A stretch of 64,000 bases of DNA, taken from assembly GCA_028280115.1 (NCBI GenBank), contig JANQMJ010000026.1, positions 1 through 64,000 on the forward strand, in the 5' to 3' direction. The stretch comes from Parvularculaceae bacterium. Lineage in GTDB: Bacteria; Pseudomonadota; Alphaproteobacteria; Caulobacterales; Parvularculaceae. A model generated the notes under the pieces. That model had not been told where the DNA came from, made no database searches, and saw nothing but the letters and a program-made list of their open reading frames with translations. Shown in pieces: positions 17,692 to 26,173 of the stretch. The translations under genes and the position numbers were made by a program. How positions within the stretch are numbered: the first letter of the stretch is position 1; each line of letters begins with the position of its first letter.

Positions 17692-18156
17692 CTATGAAGT
17701 TGCTTTCGTTTTCCGGCTAGCGAATTGAGCCTTTCGGGCATTTGCAGCTTTTTGTAACTGCTGGTCCAATTCGCCTGACAGGACAGCCGTCTGCAAATCC
17801 TTCAGCACATCGACCAGGTGGTTATCATCGTCAATCTCGATTGATGTCTTCTTCGGTTTGATTTCCAATGGCTTGTTGCCATAACGCAAAGAGAGAAACA
17901 TGTCGCCGTTGATGTCTACCCACCACCATCGCGTAAAACGCTTTTTGACTTTGCGTGTTGCGATTTCACCAGTCTCAGGGTTTTTGAATTCCTCGATTTC
18001 GTAGCGTTCGTAATGCTGCCCTTCCCCAGCATCGTGAATTGCAGCAGCAATTTGCTTGTCCAACGCCTCACTCATTTTAGTACGTAGCCGGTGCTCTGGC
18101 GGTAAGTCAGTCGGGCGTTGTTTTTGGGATAGCTTGAGATTTTCAATAATCGACAT
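17692..18156 (-). CDS. DUF6641-like protein
   Basis: About 154 residues from the ATG at 18,156 (MSIIENLKLS), which has AGGAG about ten bases upstream; alternative starts lie slightly further upstream. The N-terminus (LKLSQKQRPTDLPPEHRLRTKMSEALDKQIAAA) matches DUF6641, a family of unknown function common near replication genes of alphaproteobacterial elements. The middle holds RFTRWWWVDINGDMFLSLRYGNKPLE, a likely beta-sheet core. It is followed by a terminator and preceded by the DUF6626-like gene, probably in the same leftward transcript. Confidence 0.6.
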   Translation of the reverse strand: MSIIENLKLSQKQRPTDLPPEHRLRTKMSEALDKQIAAAIHDAGEGQHYERYEIEEFKNPETGEIATRKVKKRFTRWWWVDINGDMFLSLRYGNKPLEIKPKKTSIEIDDDNHLVDVLKDLQTAVLSGELDQQLQKAANARKAQFASRKTKATS

Positions 18157-18233
18157 GGGGCGCATTCTCCTTGTTGGATTTAGAACGCACCCCATTTTGC
18201 GCCATTTTCTTCAGCCGTCGACCAAAAGCCTGA

Positions 18234-18533
18234 CTACAGGCATGCTCTTTCTAATTCAGACTTAACTGATCTAGACACCTGCTGCAGCGCATTGGCGTCA
18301 AGTTCTAACACCTCAGGAAATGCATATTCTTTGGTATTTGCAAGCCGGTCTGCTGCTTTTTCAATCCGGAATAGCAATTTCGATAATGCTTCAATGCTCG
18401 GCTCTGCCTTCGATGATTTAATCCAGCTGAGATACCCTTTGCTCATTCCACACCATGCAACGGAAAAGTGATACTGATTCCTTGCCAGTTCGCAGCTTCG
18501 CAAAACGCCATATACACTCTCTAATACCGTCAC
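18234..18533 (-). CDS. DUF6626-like small helical protein
   Basis: A 99-residue product resembling DUF6626: LESVYGVLRSCELARNQYHFSVAWCGMSKGYLSWIKSSKAEPSIEALSKLLFRIE. The arrangement looks like a modified helix-turn-helix, so a DNA-binding role is possible. It is divergent from the HUH initiator gene and shares with it a short intergenic region containing a long hairpin. A regulator of replication is a reasonable but unproven guess. Confidence 0.55.
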   Translation of the reverse strand: MTVLESVYGVLRSCELARNQYHFSVAWCGMSKGYLSWIKSSKAEPSIEALSKLLFRIEKAADRLANTKEYAFPEVLELDANALQQVSRSVKSELERACL

Positions 18534-18566
18534 CCATCTATCCTCACTAAATTCTCAATCGTATTT

Positions 18567-18609
18567 ATCCGTATCCTGCACGCTTATGCTTACTTGCATA
18601 AATACGGAT
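18567..18609 (+). promoter_or_regulatory. Hairpin in front of the HUH initiator gene, candidate nick site or operator
   Basis: The 3' arm GCATAAATACGGAT (18,596-18,609) pairs with TTATGC (18,584-18,589) and ATCCGTAT (18,567-18,574), leaving a nine-base bulge. HUH initiators commonly recognise and nick next to such hairpins. The position directly upstream of the initiator fits an origin; a regulator operator is the alternative. Confidence 0.45.
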
Positions 18610-18638
18610 TGCGTTGGTCTAGTAACGAGGAGAGACGA

Positions 18639-19166
18639 GTGACGAACTTTTCAGACGCTGAAATCCGGAGAAGAGTTGCGTGGACAATGAACCGAAATGA
18701 ACTGGACCGGCAGTTACGCAGATATATCGAAAATGAAGGCCATGACACGTTTGTTACGCTCGCCGTAAATGGCGGTGCTAAGTCCATGGACTACATGAGA
18801 AAAATTCTGAAAGATTATATGTATCAAGCCGAGTATGCGCTTCTCCGAAGAAAACGCAGCTTGGGACGGATTCCAGCTTCAAAACGAATATCTGGTTGGT
18901 TCTTTGCAGAGCACTTGGACAGCAACGCGCATTGGCACGGGATCATAACGACGCCGAAAGGCATGATGACAAACTCAATTACATACCATTTCATCTTAAC
19001 GTCACTTGCTAGCCGGTGGGAAAAATGTGTACCCGCCGGGACAGCCAAATATACGCCCATTGCCGATAAGCTGAGAGGCGGGGTTGGCTACATCACAAAA
19101 GAACGTTGGCGCAACGGGTTTTGGGAAACACTGGTGAACTTGCGGGAATTTTGGCCCGCGAAGTAA
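18639..19166 (+). CDS. HUH-type replication initiator / relaxase-like endonuclease
   Basis: About 175 residues from the GTG at 18,639, which has GAGGAGA just upstream; a TTG at 18,594 would add 15 residues within the hairpin. AHWHG at residues 97-101 gives the metal-binding His98 and His100 of the HUH motif, and GYITKE with Tyr151 and Lys154 fits the catalytic Tyr motif. Members of this family nick one DNA strand and become covalently joined to it to start rolling-circle replication. On an integrated element it probably allows replication after excision. Confidence 0.75.
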   Translation: MTNFSDAEIRRRVAWTMNRNELDRQLRRYIENEGHDTFVTLAVNGGAKSMDYMRKILKDYMYQAEYALLRRKRSLGRIPASKRISGWFFAEHLDSNAHWHGIITTPKGMMTNSITYHFILTSLASRWEKCVPAGTAKYTPIADKLRGGVGYITKERWRNGFWETLVNLREFWPAK

Positions 19167-19372
19167 TTGAGGCAATCAGCTGGCGCAAACGCGAGGCTGA
19201 AAGCAGAATGAAGTTTCTAACGCGCTCCATTTGGATCGGCGTTGAAGATAATATTGGCTAGTCGTTCTATGCACCAATAGCCTAGCCATGACACTCGATC
19301 AGCTTGAATAAATGAAAGACGTAAGTTAGGTAAAATACACTTCACTTCAGACAAATTGATATCCAAAAACAC

Positions 19373-20509
19373 TTACTCCCAAAGGATACCATCGCTGCTC
19401 TTCTCAACTGATGTTTCCTGAATAGAAATACGCCATACCTTCCACGGGTCATCAGCTATCTGGCTGTCATTAATGAGATGCCCCCGAACAACTTCTGCTT
19501 GATAGCCGATGCGTTCATATTCTGATCCGGCACCAACCTGCTGCTCCGTGATATATTGGCTTTCAATATCAAAGCGGCATGCTGATCGATCAATTGAAAT
19601 ATCTATGTCTTCGAGATCTGGAAATGTCAGAAACCGAAACCGGTAGCTATCACCTGCAATTTGGCGGGCTAGTTTGTCTTCTTCGAACAGGTTCTTTTCA
19701 ATATGTCGGGTCAATTGCGTATAGGCGTCTTGTTTTGCCTTGACGCCGACGCAGTATCGGTCGGCTTGTTTTTCCAATTCATATTCAGCTTTTCGTTGTT
19801 GATGGTAGAGGCCTTGTTCATTGGCATCTGCGTCTTCGGGATCGGCTTCCGTCTTTTTCAGGAAATAATCGTATCCAGCTGAATGCGCAGAAAACAAGAT
19901 GTCATTTAGCCGGGCGATTTCATCATAATTGGTGTCTAGTACGTCCTTTCGGGCTAGCTCAAATGTGGATAGCCGCTCTGCAAATTGTTCGGGATCGTTT
20001 TCTATCAACGCTTTCCAATACCGGTAAGAACTGACATCCAACTCGGTTACGCCCTTTGAGTTTGGACTTTGTCCATCCAGCAATGCCGAAATTTCTTCTT
20101 GGAAAGCAACAGCGCTAAAAATCGAAATCGGAACTAATTGCAGAGCCCAAAATAAAAGCCAGCGAGGAAATACGCGGTCATCGTCATGTTTAAATGACGG
20201 CGGCTCATAGATATCAATGCCGGTCCTGCGGACAACCTCATCATAGGAAACACCCTCAACATCAACTGGATTAAATCCCTTGCTCATGAGCTTTCGACGC
20301 CAAAAGAAATTGATGAAGAGTGGATAAGTCCACCACGACACACTCAACGTTGGAATGATAAGCGCTATAGCTAAAAAGAAATGCAGCATTTGTCCCCGAA
20401 ACAGGGGGACTAATGGACCAAAGAAAAGCATAAGCCAGCTAAATCCCAGAGGTATCTTTTTCTGCTCTTCTCCTCCCGGTTTTTCCATCAACAGTTTTCC
20501 GTAAGCCAT
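19373..20509 (-). CDS. Membrane protein with HrgC/DUF2628-like N-terminus
   Basis: A 378-residue protein. The N-terminal 90 residues hold FSWLMLFFGPLVPLFRGQMLHFF and INFFWRRKLMSKGFNPV, the pattern of DUF2628/HrgC-type membrane modules, with about two or three spans; another span is at about 114-136. The rest is a soluble, acidic, helical domain (about 140-378) that I do not recognise. It is immediately downstream of the response-regulator-like gene, with a gap of 12 bases, so the two are probably co-transcribed. GGAGGG precedes the ATG. Confidence 0.65.
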   Translation of the reverse strand: MAYGKLLMEKPGGEEQKKIPLGFSWLMLFFGPLVPLFRGQMLHFFLAIALIIPTLSVSWWTYPLFINFFWRRKLMSKGFNPVDVEGVSYDEVVRRTGIDIYEPPSFKHDDDRVFPRWLLFWALQLVPISIFSAVAFQEEISALLDGQSPNSKGVTELDVSSYRYWKALIENDPEQFAERLSTFELARKDVLDTNYDEIARLNDILFSAHSAGYDYFLKKTEADPEDADANEQGLYHQQRKAEYELEKQADRYCVGVKAKQDAYTQLTRHIEKNLFEEDKLARQIAGDSYRFRFLTFPDLEDIDISIDRSACRFDIESQYITEQQVGAGSEYERIGYQAEVVRGHLINDSQIADDPWKVWRISIQETSVEKSSDGILWE

Positions 20510-20521
20510 TTACCCTCCTTA

Positions 20522-21088
20522 TCAGGCCGTCCATTTTTTGATGAGCTCTGAGTGACTGTTAACATTCAGTTTCGCGTAGAGCTTTGCCCGATGCGTTTCT
20601 ATCGTTCTCGCACTAACGCCAAGCCGTTCGGCAATATCTTTGTTGGTCTCATTGGCAAGAAGGGCTTGCAGAACATCCTGCTCTCGATTTGTCAGCTTCT
20701 TGCGTAGATGATTTGAAATTGTTGTTGGGCTCTGTGTCGAAGCACCTAACGCTGCCGATATGATTTGTTCGGCGCGTATTGGCTTTTCAAAAACAGATTG
20801 CGCACCCAAACGCATCGCCGCAACTGTCTTTTCAGTATCGGCAGCGTTGATACTGGCAAACACAGCGATGGCTTTTGAATTTTCGATGGCAAACTTGAGA
20901 ACGTCGAGGCCATCAAAGTCCGGTAGGGACAGGTTGATGACGGCGACATGCGCAACCTTGAACAACTTGTTGTCAAAGTAGCCTGATGGGCTTGAGAAAA
21001 GATGTGCCTCGACGCCTGCAGCAGTCAAAAGACGGCTTAGATTTGAGAAGCCCTTTTCATCGGCATCGACTACCGCCGCCGGAACCAT
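20522..21088 (-). CDS. FixJ/NarL-type response regulator with altered receiver
   Basis: A 188-residue protein: receiver domain (about 1-115) and a LuxR-type helix-turn-helix (LTNREQDVLQALLANETNKDIAERLGVSARTIETHRAKLYAKL). In the receiver, AVINLSLPDFDG has Asn where the phosphoacceptor Asp normally stands; the acidic pair near Asp8 and Asp10 and the FEKP Lys are kept. So it should not be phosphorylated in the usual way and may bind DNA constitutively or respond to another signal. No partner histidine kinase is nearby. It is followed by the HrgC-like membrane gene. Confidence 0.85.
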   Translation of the reverse strand: MVPAAVVDADEKGFSNLSRLLTAAGVEAHLFSSPSGYFDNKLFKVAHVAVINLSLPDFDGLDVLKFAIENSKAIAVFASINAADTEKTVAAMRLGAQSVFEKPIRAEQIISAALGASTQSPTTISNHLRKKLTNREQDVLQALLANETNKDIAERLGVSARTIETHRAKLYAKLNVNSHSELIKKWTA

Positions 21089-21266
21089 AAAGCGCCCACC
21101 CTACGTAATGCAGTGGATGGTAAGGTCAGTGGTCGGCGGTGAATATTGTGGCGGGAACGTACGGGTTTACGTAGGTATAAAGTCGAAATCTGCACGCCAA
21201 TTGCGTAACGCAGAAGTTTCCTAATTACGACCGAAAAATTGGGATGCCCTAACTTAGATATCCAAG

Positions 21267-21773
21267 CTATTTTTTCTTTTTGACTATTGGGTTTGGCTTG
21301 AAAGTAATAAACCACCGGCCTTCATCATTGTATACTTCATCAGGCGGAATCCGTTTACCGCCTTTTTTCATTCGGCTAAGCGCTATTCGAATTGAGTTTT
21401 CTTTGATCTCGTGGAACCGCCCCCATCTGGCTTTAATGTCATCAACAATCTCTTGGGACGTCATTCCCTCATCAAAACGTTCACGTAATAGAATTCGGAT
21501 CATTGATGGATAGTCTCGTGGCCGTTGTGCCTGCGCGTCCATTGCTTTCCTAAGCTCTTTAATATCCGGCTCACGGAATTGAATTCCGTAGGATCCTTCG
21601 AGCAATCGAAGCATTTGATTTCGTTCTTTCACCAAGTCGGCAATTTCTGATTCCAACTGTTCCTTTTGTAGCTGCTTCCTATAAATTTCCGCATGTAGGA
21701 CGTCGCAACGCTCAATTGCGTCTGGGGCAGACAGCTTTTTTGATCTCGTTCGGCCCATGCTTTTTCTCGCCAT
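21267..21773 (-). CDS. Coiled-coil plus winged-helix protein, probable regulator
   Basis: About 168 residues from the ATG at 21,773 (MARKSMGRTRSKKLS), with GGGGA upstream. A basic N-terminus is followed by a coiled coil (IERCDVLHAEIYRKQLQKEQLESEIADLVKERNQ region) and then a winged-helix-like domain (PSMIRILLRERFDEGMTSQEIVDDIKARW...SIRIALSRMKKGGKRI) with a C-terminal strand wing. Such domains occur in element-borne DNA-binding proteins. It is divergent from the transglycosylase operon, and three TGTACA sites lie between them, which suggests it controls both promoters. Confidence 0.6.
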   Translation of the reverse strand: MARKSMGRTRSKKLSAPDAIERCDVLHAEIYRKQLQKEQLESEIADLVKERNQMLRLLEGSYGIQFREPDIKELRKAMDAQAQRPRDYPSMIRILLRERFDEGMTSQEIVDDIKARWGRFHEIKENSIRIALSRMKKGGKRIPPDEVYNDEGRWFITFKPNPIVKKKK

Positions 21774-21787
21774 GGCAATCCCCTTTT

Positions 21788-21827
21788 TGTACATCACGTT
21801 TTGTACAAATTAGGCATGCTATGTACA
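21788..21827. promoter_or_regulatory. Three TGTACA sites, likely operators
   Basis: The palindrome TGTACA occurs at 21,788-21,793, 21,802-21,807 and 21,822-21,827, within 40 bases, in the divergent control region between the winged-helix gene and the transglycosylase operon. The first two are embedded in TTGTACA...TTGTACAA. Confidence 0.55.
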
Positions 21828-21908
21828 ATTGTCAAATGTAAAATCCTGTGATACGTGGAGCCTGTCGTTTCTGATGGCGAATAGGGTTTTGCCGGTAGAA
21901 AAGACGCC

Positions 21909-21931
21909 GCCGGGCTTAAATGCCCGACGGC
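21909..21931 (+). other. Short hairpin in the operon leader
   Basis: GCCGGGC and GCCCGACGGC flank TTAAAT and can pair with one bulge. It lies in the leader of the 551-residue protein gene; there is no T-run, so a terminator is unlikely. Confidence 0.35.
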
Positions 21932-21996
21932 CCCTTAAACCCAGGATGCGCTTCCAGACTGCAATCTTCGGCGCGTCCCAGAAAGGTCAATCTATC

Positions 21997-23655
21997 ATGA
22001 CACAGGAAGAAAAAACAGAAGTTCAAACCCAATCCGACACGCCCATCAGCAGGGCGCAAACTGCCGGTAGAGTATTAGTGCAGGCCGCTAAGGATCAAGA
22101 ACGCTTAGGAGTGGATTTTTCCATTTCCGTGAGCGCAGCGGTCCTTTTTGACCACAAGGCTCTGTTAGCCAAATGTGACGACGAGGGTGTCCCAAAACGC
22201 AAGCGCAGCAAGCGCAAGTATAACCGTGAGGTTGATTGCTGCAGCAATTATCACAACCTTGTTGATGACCTTGAGATGACCGACGATGCGCGGAGTCGTT
22301 TAGAATCTCAACTCAGCACTGCAGCGTTGTACGTGGAAACGACTGTTTCCCTTGCGCGTGAAAAAGGCATCAAAATGACGGGCGCTGCTGAAGATCATGA
22401 AACGCTCAGAGACCTATTGAAGTCCAATGGTGGCATCAAGTATCTGTCTGACTCCTATCTGGCCCAGAAAAAACCATCTGGCCGGAACAAGAAACCGGAA
22501 GGAGAAAACCACGTCACGACTTCAAAAGATATCTTGAAGTCTGTTGCTGCCAATTACGCTGGGCACAATCCAATTACGACGATCAAGGTTCCACGGGTTA
22601 CAGGTCACGATGGTGATTTGAAAGCCGTCGTGGCTACAAAAGCGGGTGAAAACTCACTAGCTATCCATACGGCGTTGGATGTTCCTGTCTCTGCAATGCG
22701 TTCAGTTTTAAAGGCGGCAAAAAACCTGCCTGTCAGTGATAACCCGCCACTAAACCAATTCATGGATTTATTGCTAGTCGGTAGTTTGACAATGCCTGAC
22801 TATAAGCACGCTGCCGTCAACCGAGAAGCTGGAAAGCTGGAGATGTCTTATGACTTCCGTCAGTTTTTGGCGAGGCCGAAAGAAAATGAACTTTTCATCG
22901 CCAAACGGGCATGGGAAAACAAGCTTGTCATTCGGGTTTCACCAATCTCTGGACTTGCCGGAATGCCGCCTGTTGACGCCTATTTGTATACTAAGCATCG
23001 CAGGGAAGTTGACGACTTTTCAAACAGGTTTGACCGGCAGCGATTTGGCATCGAGACAGGAAAAAACGAACCCGGAGCCAAATGGTGTTCAAAAGCCGAA
23101 CTCAGCGTTAACGGGACTGATGACGCCTATCCGCTTCATTTTCATCCTGCCGATACCCACAACGTTGATATCACGCTTCCCGATTTGCGGGACGTAGAGT
23201 GGCGCTTCTCGTTTGACCTCACAAAAATTTACATTGAAGAGCTGTGGGATGAGTATCTCTATGCTTATCAGGCCAAACGAAAAACGGGTTCCGACGAAGT
23301 TATTGCGTTTGGATTTCAAAAAGGTGAGATCGGAATTAAATACGGGGACCTTGGCAAGTCTTTGTTGCCAGTCAAACTGCCGAACGCAGAACATGATGAC
23401 CAAGTCGTGTTTTGCGTCGGAGACGATTTCGCCGCTTGCATCAATGCTATAAGTCATCTCGATCTTACGGGTGACGTTCGGTTCGATTTCGAGCCTCTTG
23501 GGCTAATAAGGCTAACAGCACCTGCAACGACCGGTACGTTTGAATTTTTCCTTCCCACCACGAAGGGAAAAAGCAGCACGAATACCTGTGAGACTTTTTA
23601 CCGACCGGCGTCAAAGCTGTTTTTTACGCAGCCGGAAGAACTGAATAACGCGTAA
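21997..23655 (+). CDS. Unknown protein, first gene of the transglycosylase operon
   Basis: A 551/552-residue soluble protein from the ATG at 21,997 (MTQEEKTEVQ), with AAAGG about ten bases upstream; the frame is open 168 bases further but without good start signals. The first 170 residues are charged and helical with a basic patch (KRKRSKRKYNRE). Later parts look beta-rich (KLVIRVSPISG, DITLPDLRDVEWRFSF, DVRFDFEPLGLIRLTAP). I do not recognise the family. The beta-rich C-terminal half could be a ring or clamp-like fold, but this is a loose impression. It shares a promoter with the TGT-like gene. Confidence 0.6.
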   Translation: MTQEEKTEVQTQSDTPISRAQTAGRVLVQAAKDQERLGVDFSISVSAAVLFDHKALLAKCDDEGVPKRKRSKRKYNREVDCCSNYHNLVDDLEMTDDARSRLESQLSTAALYVETTVSLAREKGIKMTGAAEDHETLRDLLKSNGGIKYLSDSYLAQKKPSGRNKKPEGENHVTTSKDILKSVAANYAGHNPITTIKVPRVTGHDGDLKAVVATKAGENSLAIHTALDVPVSAMRSVLKAAKNLPVSDNPPLNQFMDLLLVGSLTMPDYKHAAVNREAGKLEMSYDFRQFLARPKENELFIAKRAWENKLVIRVSPISGLAGMPPVDAYLYTKHRREVDDFSNRFDRQRFGIETGKNEPGAKWCSKAELSVNGTDDAYPLHFHPADTHNVDITLPDLRDVEWRFSFDLTKIYIEELWDEYLYAYQAKRKTGSDEVIAFGFQKGEIGIKYGDLGKSLLPVKLPNAEHDDQVVFCVGDDFAACINAISHLDLTGDVRFDFEPLGLIRLTAPATTGTFEFFLPTTKGKSSTNTCETFYRPASKLFFTQPEELNNA

Positions 23656-23730
23656 CACAATTTCGGTTCTTTAAAAGTGGCGGCGCTTCGCGCGCCCGCC
23701 ACAACCCAAACAAAAAAGAAAGACATTCCA

Positions 23731-24996
23731 ATGAAAAGCCACGAAGAATGGGCTGTGTACAGTCCATCTGTGAGCGCTGCATATCTAAAGTGCCTCACAG
23801 CCCCCCAAGAAAAGCACCGCCGCGGAGATTGGCCATCTGGTTTGACGCCAGAAGACCTAAACTTCCTCAATCCCGACTGCCCTCTGTTTCACCACAACGC
23901 AATTCTACTGAGCCCCGGCCAATATCTCGGTGAGAAAGGCGCTCTGCGTAAAGCCGATCTAACGCAATATACCGGCGTTACTGTTGTCGGCGATAGCTTG
24001 GGTTTCCAATTTATCGACCGGCCTGCGCTTTGGCAAGGCAAAGTGACTTTGGACGAGGTTCTGGAGTTGCAAGAAGAATTCTTCGACGTGGCAACGATTG
24101 TCGATATTCCGTCACGGATCGTCACAAAGGGGTATCCAAGATTTAAAAACGTAACGGACTGCCGAGATATCACATTTGAAAATGGACGCTATTTTGAGAA
24201 GCGCCGGACGCCGGGGGCCGTCAAGCACTTAAACGTCATTCAAGGCCAGAATGATATTCAAGCCTTTCAGTGGTATGAGGTCATGAAGCCTCTCGAATTA
24301 GAAGGGTATGCGTTCGGCGGATACTGCCGATTGGACTTGCACTTCTTGTTACGCCTGATCCTCAAGATGCTTGATGATCAAGTGCTTGAAAAAGTTGAGC
24401 ACCTTCATTTTCTTGGCACCGGTACGATTTCTTCTGCGCTGGCGCTCTCAGTCTTGAAGCAGGGAGTAGACAAGCTCCTTTCAAAGCCAGTTCCATTCAC
24501 ATTTGATACCAGCACGCCGTTCCGGCAGGCCATGCAAAACTATCAAGCGTTCGGATATCCAAAGTTTAATCCGAACTCCCTTACTATACCCATGTACAAG
24601 GCTCCACGAAGCCGTGAATATTTTGCCAGTGAACTACCATTTCCATATCAGACCAGCGCTATCAGTCGCCGTCTGACATGTGGTGACCTTTGCGTCAAAA
24701 ATGAAAACATCCAAAGTCATGCTTGGGATACATTAAGTGGCGTATTGGTGGCCAATCATAATATTGATACGGCCATACAATGCATGGATCAGGCTCGTCT
24801 ATTATTCGCGTTAGAACGTGAAGAGGCCGAACGTCACCTGCCTCTGTGGTTGCTAAACCTCAAAGAATTCATCCCAAAAATCCTAAAAACTGAAGAAGCA
24901 GGCGCACTTTTGAAACGCCATAAGGAGGATTTGCAAAAATTGAGTGGCGTCGTGCGCGCCGAAGAAGATGCAATTCTTCTATCCGACAAGATTTAA
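23731..24996 (+). CDS. tRNA-guanine transglycosylase-like enzyme (DpdA-like)
   Basis: A 421-residue protein from the ATG at 23,731. All landmark segments of the TGT TIM barrel can be placed in order: GDSLGFQF (residues 87-94, cf. DSGGFQ), LNVIQG (167-172, cf. the VQGG segment), YAFGG (193-197, cf. YAIGG), HFLGTGT (226-232, cf. the MGVGT segment) and FDTSTP (258-263), whose Asp259 matches the nucleophile. The C-terminal CxCxxC zinc site of canonical TGT is absent. DpdA, a TGT paralogue without a tRNA role, inserts 7-deazaguanine bases into DNA. This protein may do so too, or modify another nucleic acid. No preQ0 synthesis genes are in the window. It is the middle gene of three. Confidence 0.72.
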   Translation: MKSHEEWAVYSPSVSAAYLKCLTAPQEKHRRGDWPSGLTPEDLNFLNPDCPLFHHNAILLSPGQYLGEKGALRKADLTQYTGVTVVGDSLGFQFIDRPALWQGKVTLDEVLELQEEFFDVATIVDIPSRIVTKGYPRFKNVTDCRDITFENGRYFEKRRTPGAVKHLNVIQGQNDIQAFQWYEVMKPLELEGYAFGGYCRLDLHFLLRLILKMLDDQVLEKVEHLHFLGTGTISSALALSVLKQGVDKLLSKPVPFTFDTSTPFRQAMQNYQAFGYPKFNPNSLTIPMYKAPRSREYFASELPFPYQTSAISRRLTCGDLCVKNENIQSHAWDTLSGVLVANHNIDTAIQCMDQARLLFALEREEAERHLPLWLLNLKEFIPKILKTEEAGALLKRHKEDLQKLSGVVRAEEDAILLSDKI

Positions 24997-25027
24997 TCGT
25001 CCCGACCCTGAATTTAGGAGAAAACCA

Positions 25028-25867
25028 ATGTCATTTGAGATAGGTGTCACATTCCAGCATGCATTTAAACCCAAGCAGCAGCGCTATCTTCCATTTCCCG
25101 ATGCATCGATATTCATCGATAGTAAGTTCCACCAAGGCTGCGCACGCATATTTGGGCAGCCCTTGAAGTTTAGGCCGTATTCCCATGTAGAGCGCGACGA
25201 ACGAAAACGGATTGAAACGTCAGGAAGCCGGCGGAAATCGAACATCGACATTTTTCTGCCTTGTATGGTTGTTAATTCAAGCAGACAATATTTTAGTCAA
25301 TGTGCGCGCTCCGTTTATAACCAGCATAAATTGGATGCGTACACACATCGATTCTGTCCTGAACTTACGCTCAAGATCACCGTCAACGCCGATTTTGATA
25401 ACCAGCCGAGCGTGGTGGAGGAAAATGACATCCCACTTCCTGATCCAGTCAGGGGGGACGATAAAGGGGATGAGACTTTCAGCGCCTACCAATTCAAAAT
25501 CGGAGGGAAGCACGGATGTTGGCCAGTTAGCATATATTTGCCTGGACGCAGCTTGGACAAGATGGCGCTAGCGTTTTCTAATGGTTCTGTTGATCATGTT
25601 CAGGCCCGTCGGAAAGCAAAATACGAAGACTTCCAAATTAACAAAACAGAAGACGGATTTAAGTTCTCATGCATCAGAGAATCAATCATTAGCGATGTAG
25701 ACTCGGTTTCAAATTTTACGCCATTAAACTTGCGTCGGAAACTGGCGGCGTCATTTGGTATGAAGCAAATGCGGCCACGATACACCGAAGCCTACGTCGC
25801 CAAAAGATATACTGCCGACGCCACCTCTGCAAAATGCCTGGACGCAGCTTTGTCATTTGACCACTAA
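25028..25867 (+). CDS. Unknown protein, third gene of the transglycosylase operon
   Basis: A 279-residue soluble protein from the ATG at 25,028, which has AGGAG about eight bases upstream. It is rich in His, Arg and aromatic residues (YFSQCARSVYNQHKLDAYTHRFCPELTLKI) and Cys is frequent. No recognisable family or catalytic motif was found. The gap to the upstream TGT-like gene is 31 bases. Its product probably works with the transglycosylase, for instance in substrate recognition or base supply, but this rests only on gene order. Confidence 0.6.
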   Translation: MSFEIGVTFQHAFKPKQQRYLPFPDASIFIDSKFHQGCARIFGQPLKFRPYSHVERDERKRIETSGSRRKSNIDIFLPCMVVNSSRQYFSQCARSVYNQHKLDAYTHRFCPELTLKITVNADFDNQPSVVEENDIPLPDPVRGDDKGDETFSAYQFKIGGKHGCWPVSIYLPGRSLDKMALAFSNGSVDHVQARRKAKYEDFQINKTEDGFKFSCIRESIISDVDSVSNFTPLNLRRKLAASFGMKQMRPRYTEAYVAKRYTADATSAKCLDAALSFDH

Positions 25868-25876
25868 CAAAATTGT

Positions 25877-25962
25877 GCCAAAGAGCCCTGTCTAAATGCG
25901 CAATATGTTTGAAGTCATGGCTACAGACCAAGGCGTTATCTCAGCGACAGGGCGTCTTTGGC
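25877..25962. repeat. Long-armed inverted repeat downstream of the transglycosylase operon
   Basis: GCCAAAGAGCCCTGTC (25,877-25,892) pairs with GACAGGGCGTCTTTGGC (25,946-25,962) over 16 pairs with a single one-base bulge, enclosing a 53-base loop. There is no T-run. It could be a small structured RNA, an mRNA 3' end, or a recombination site. The rest of the 306-base gap up to the beta-helix gene shows nothing further that I recognise. Confidence 0.5.
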
Positions 25963-26173
25963 GCTTGCAGGGCCCATTCTGCATGCGCGCCCAAGTCAGC
26001 CTCCGAGACCTCCTGAGGTATAACAAATAGCCAACTTTACTGTACTGCCAGCTATGATCTCAGCTTTAGGTCAAGTAGACCGAATAGTTGGCAATACGCT
26101 GATGGCCAAACCCTATTTTTGACAGCCAACAAACAGAGGGCTAAAATTTTTAAGCTCAGCGGGGGCGGGGATA

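Noticed and set aside
21997..25867. Phage structural genes in the transglycosylase operon
   Set aside because: None of the three products shows portal, capsid or terminase features, and the element has no other virion genes.
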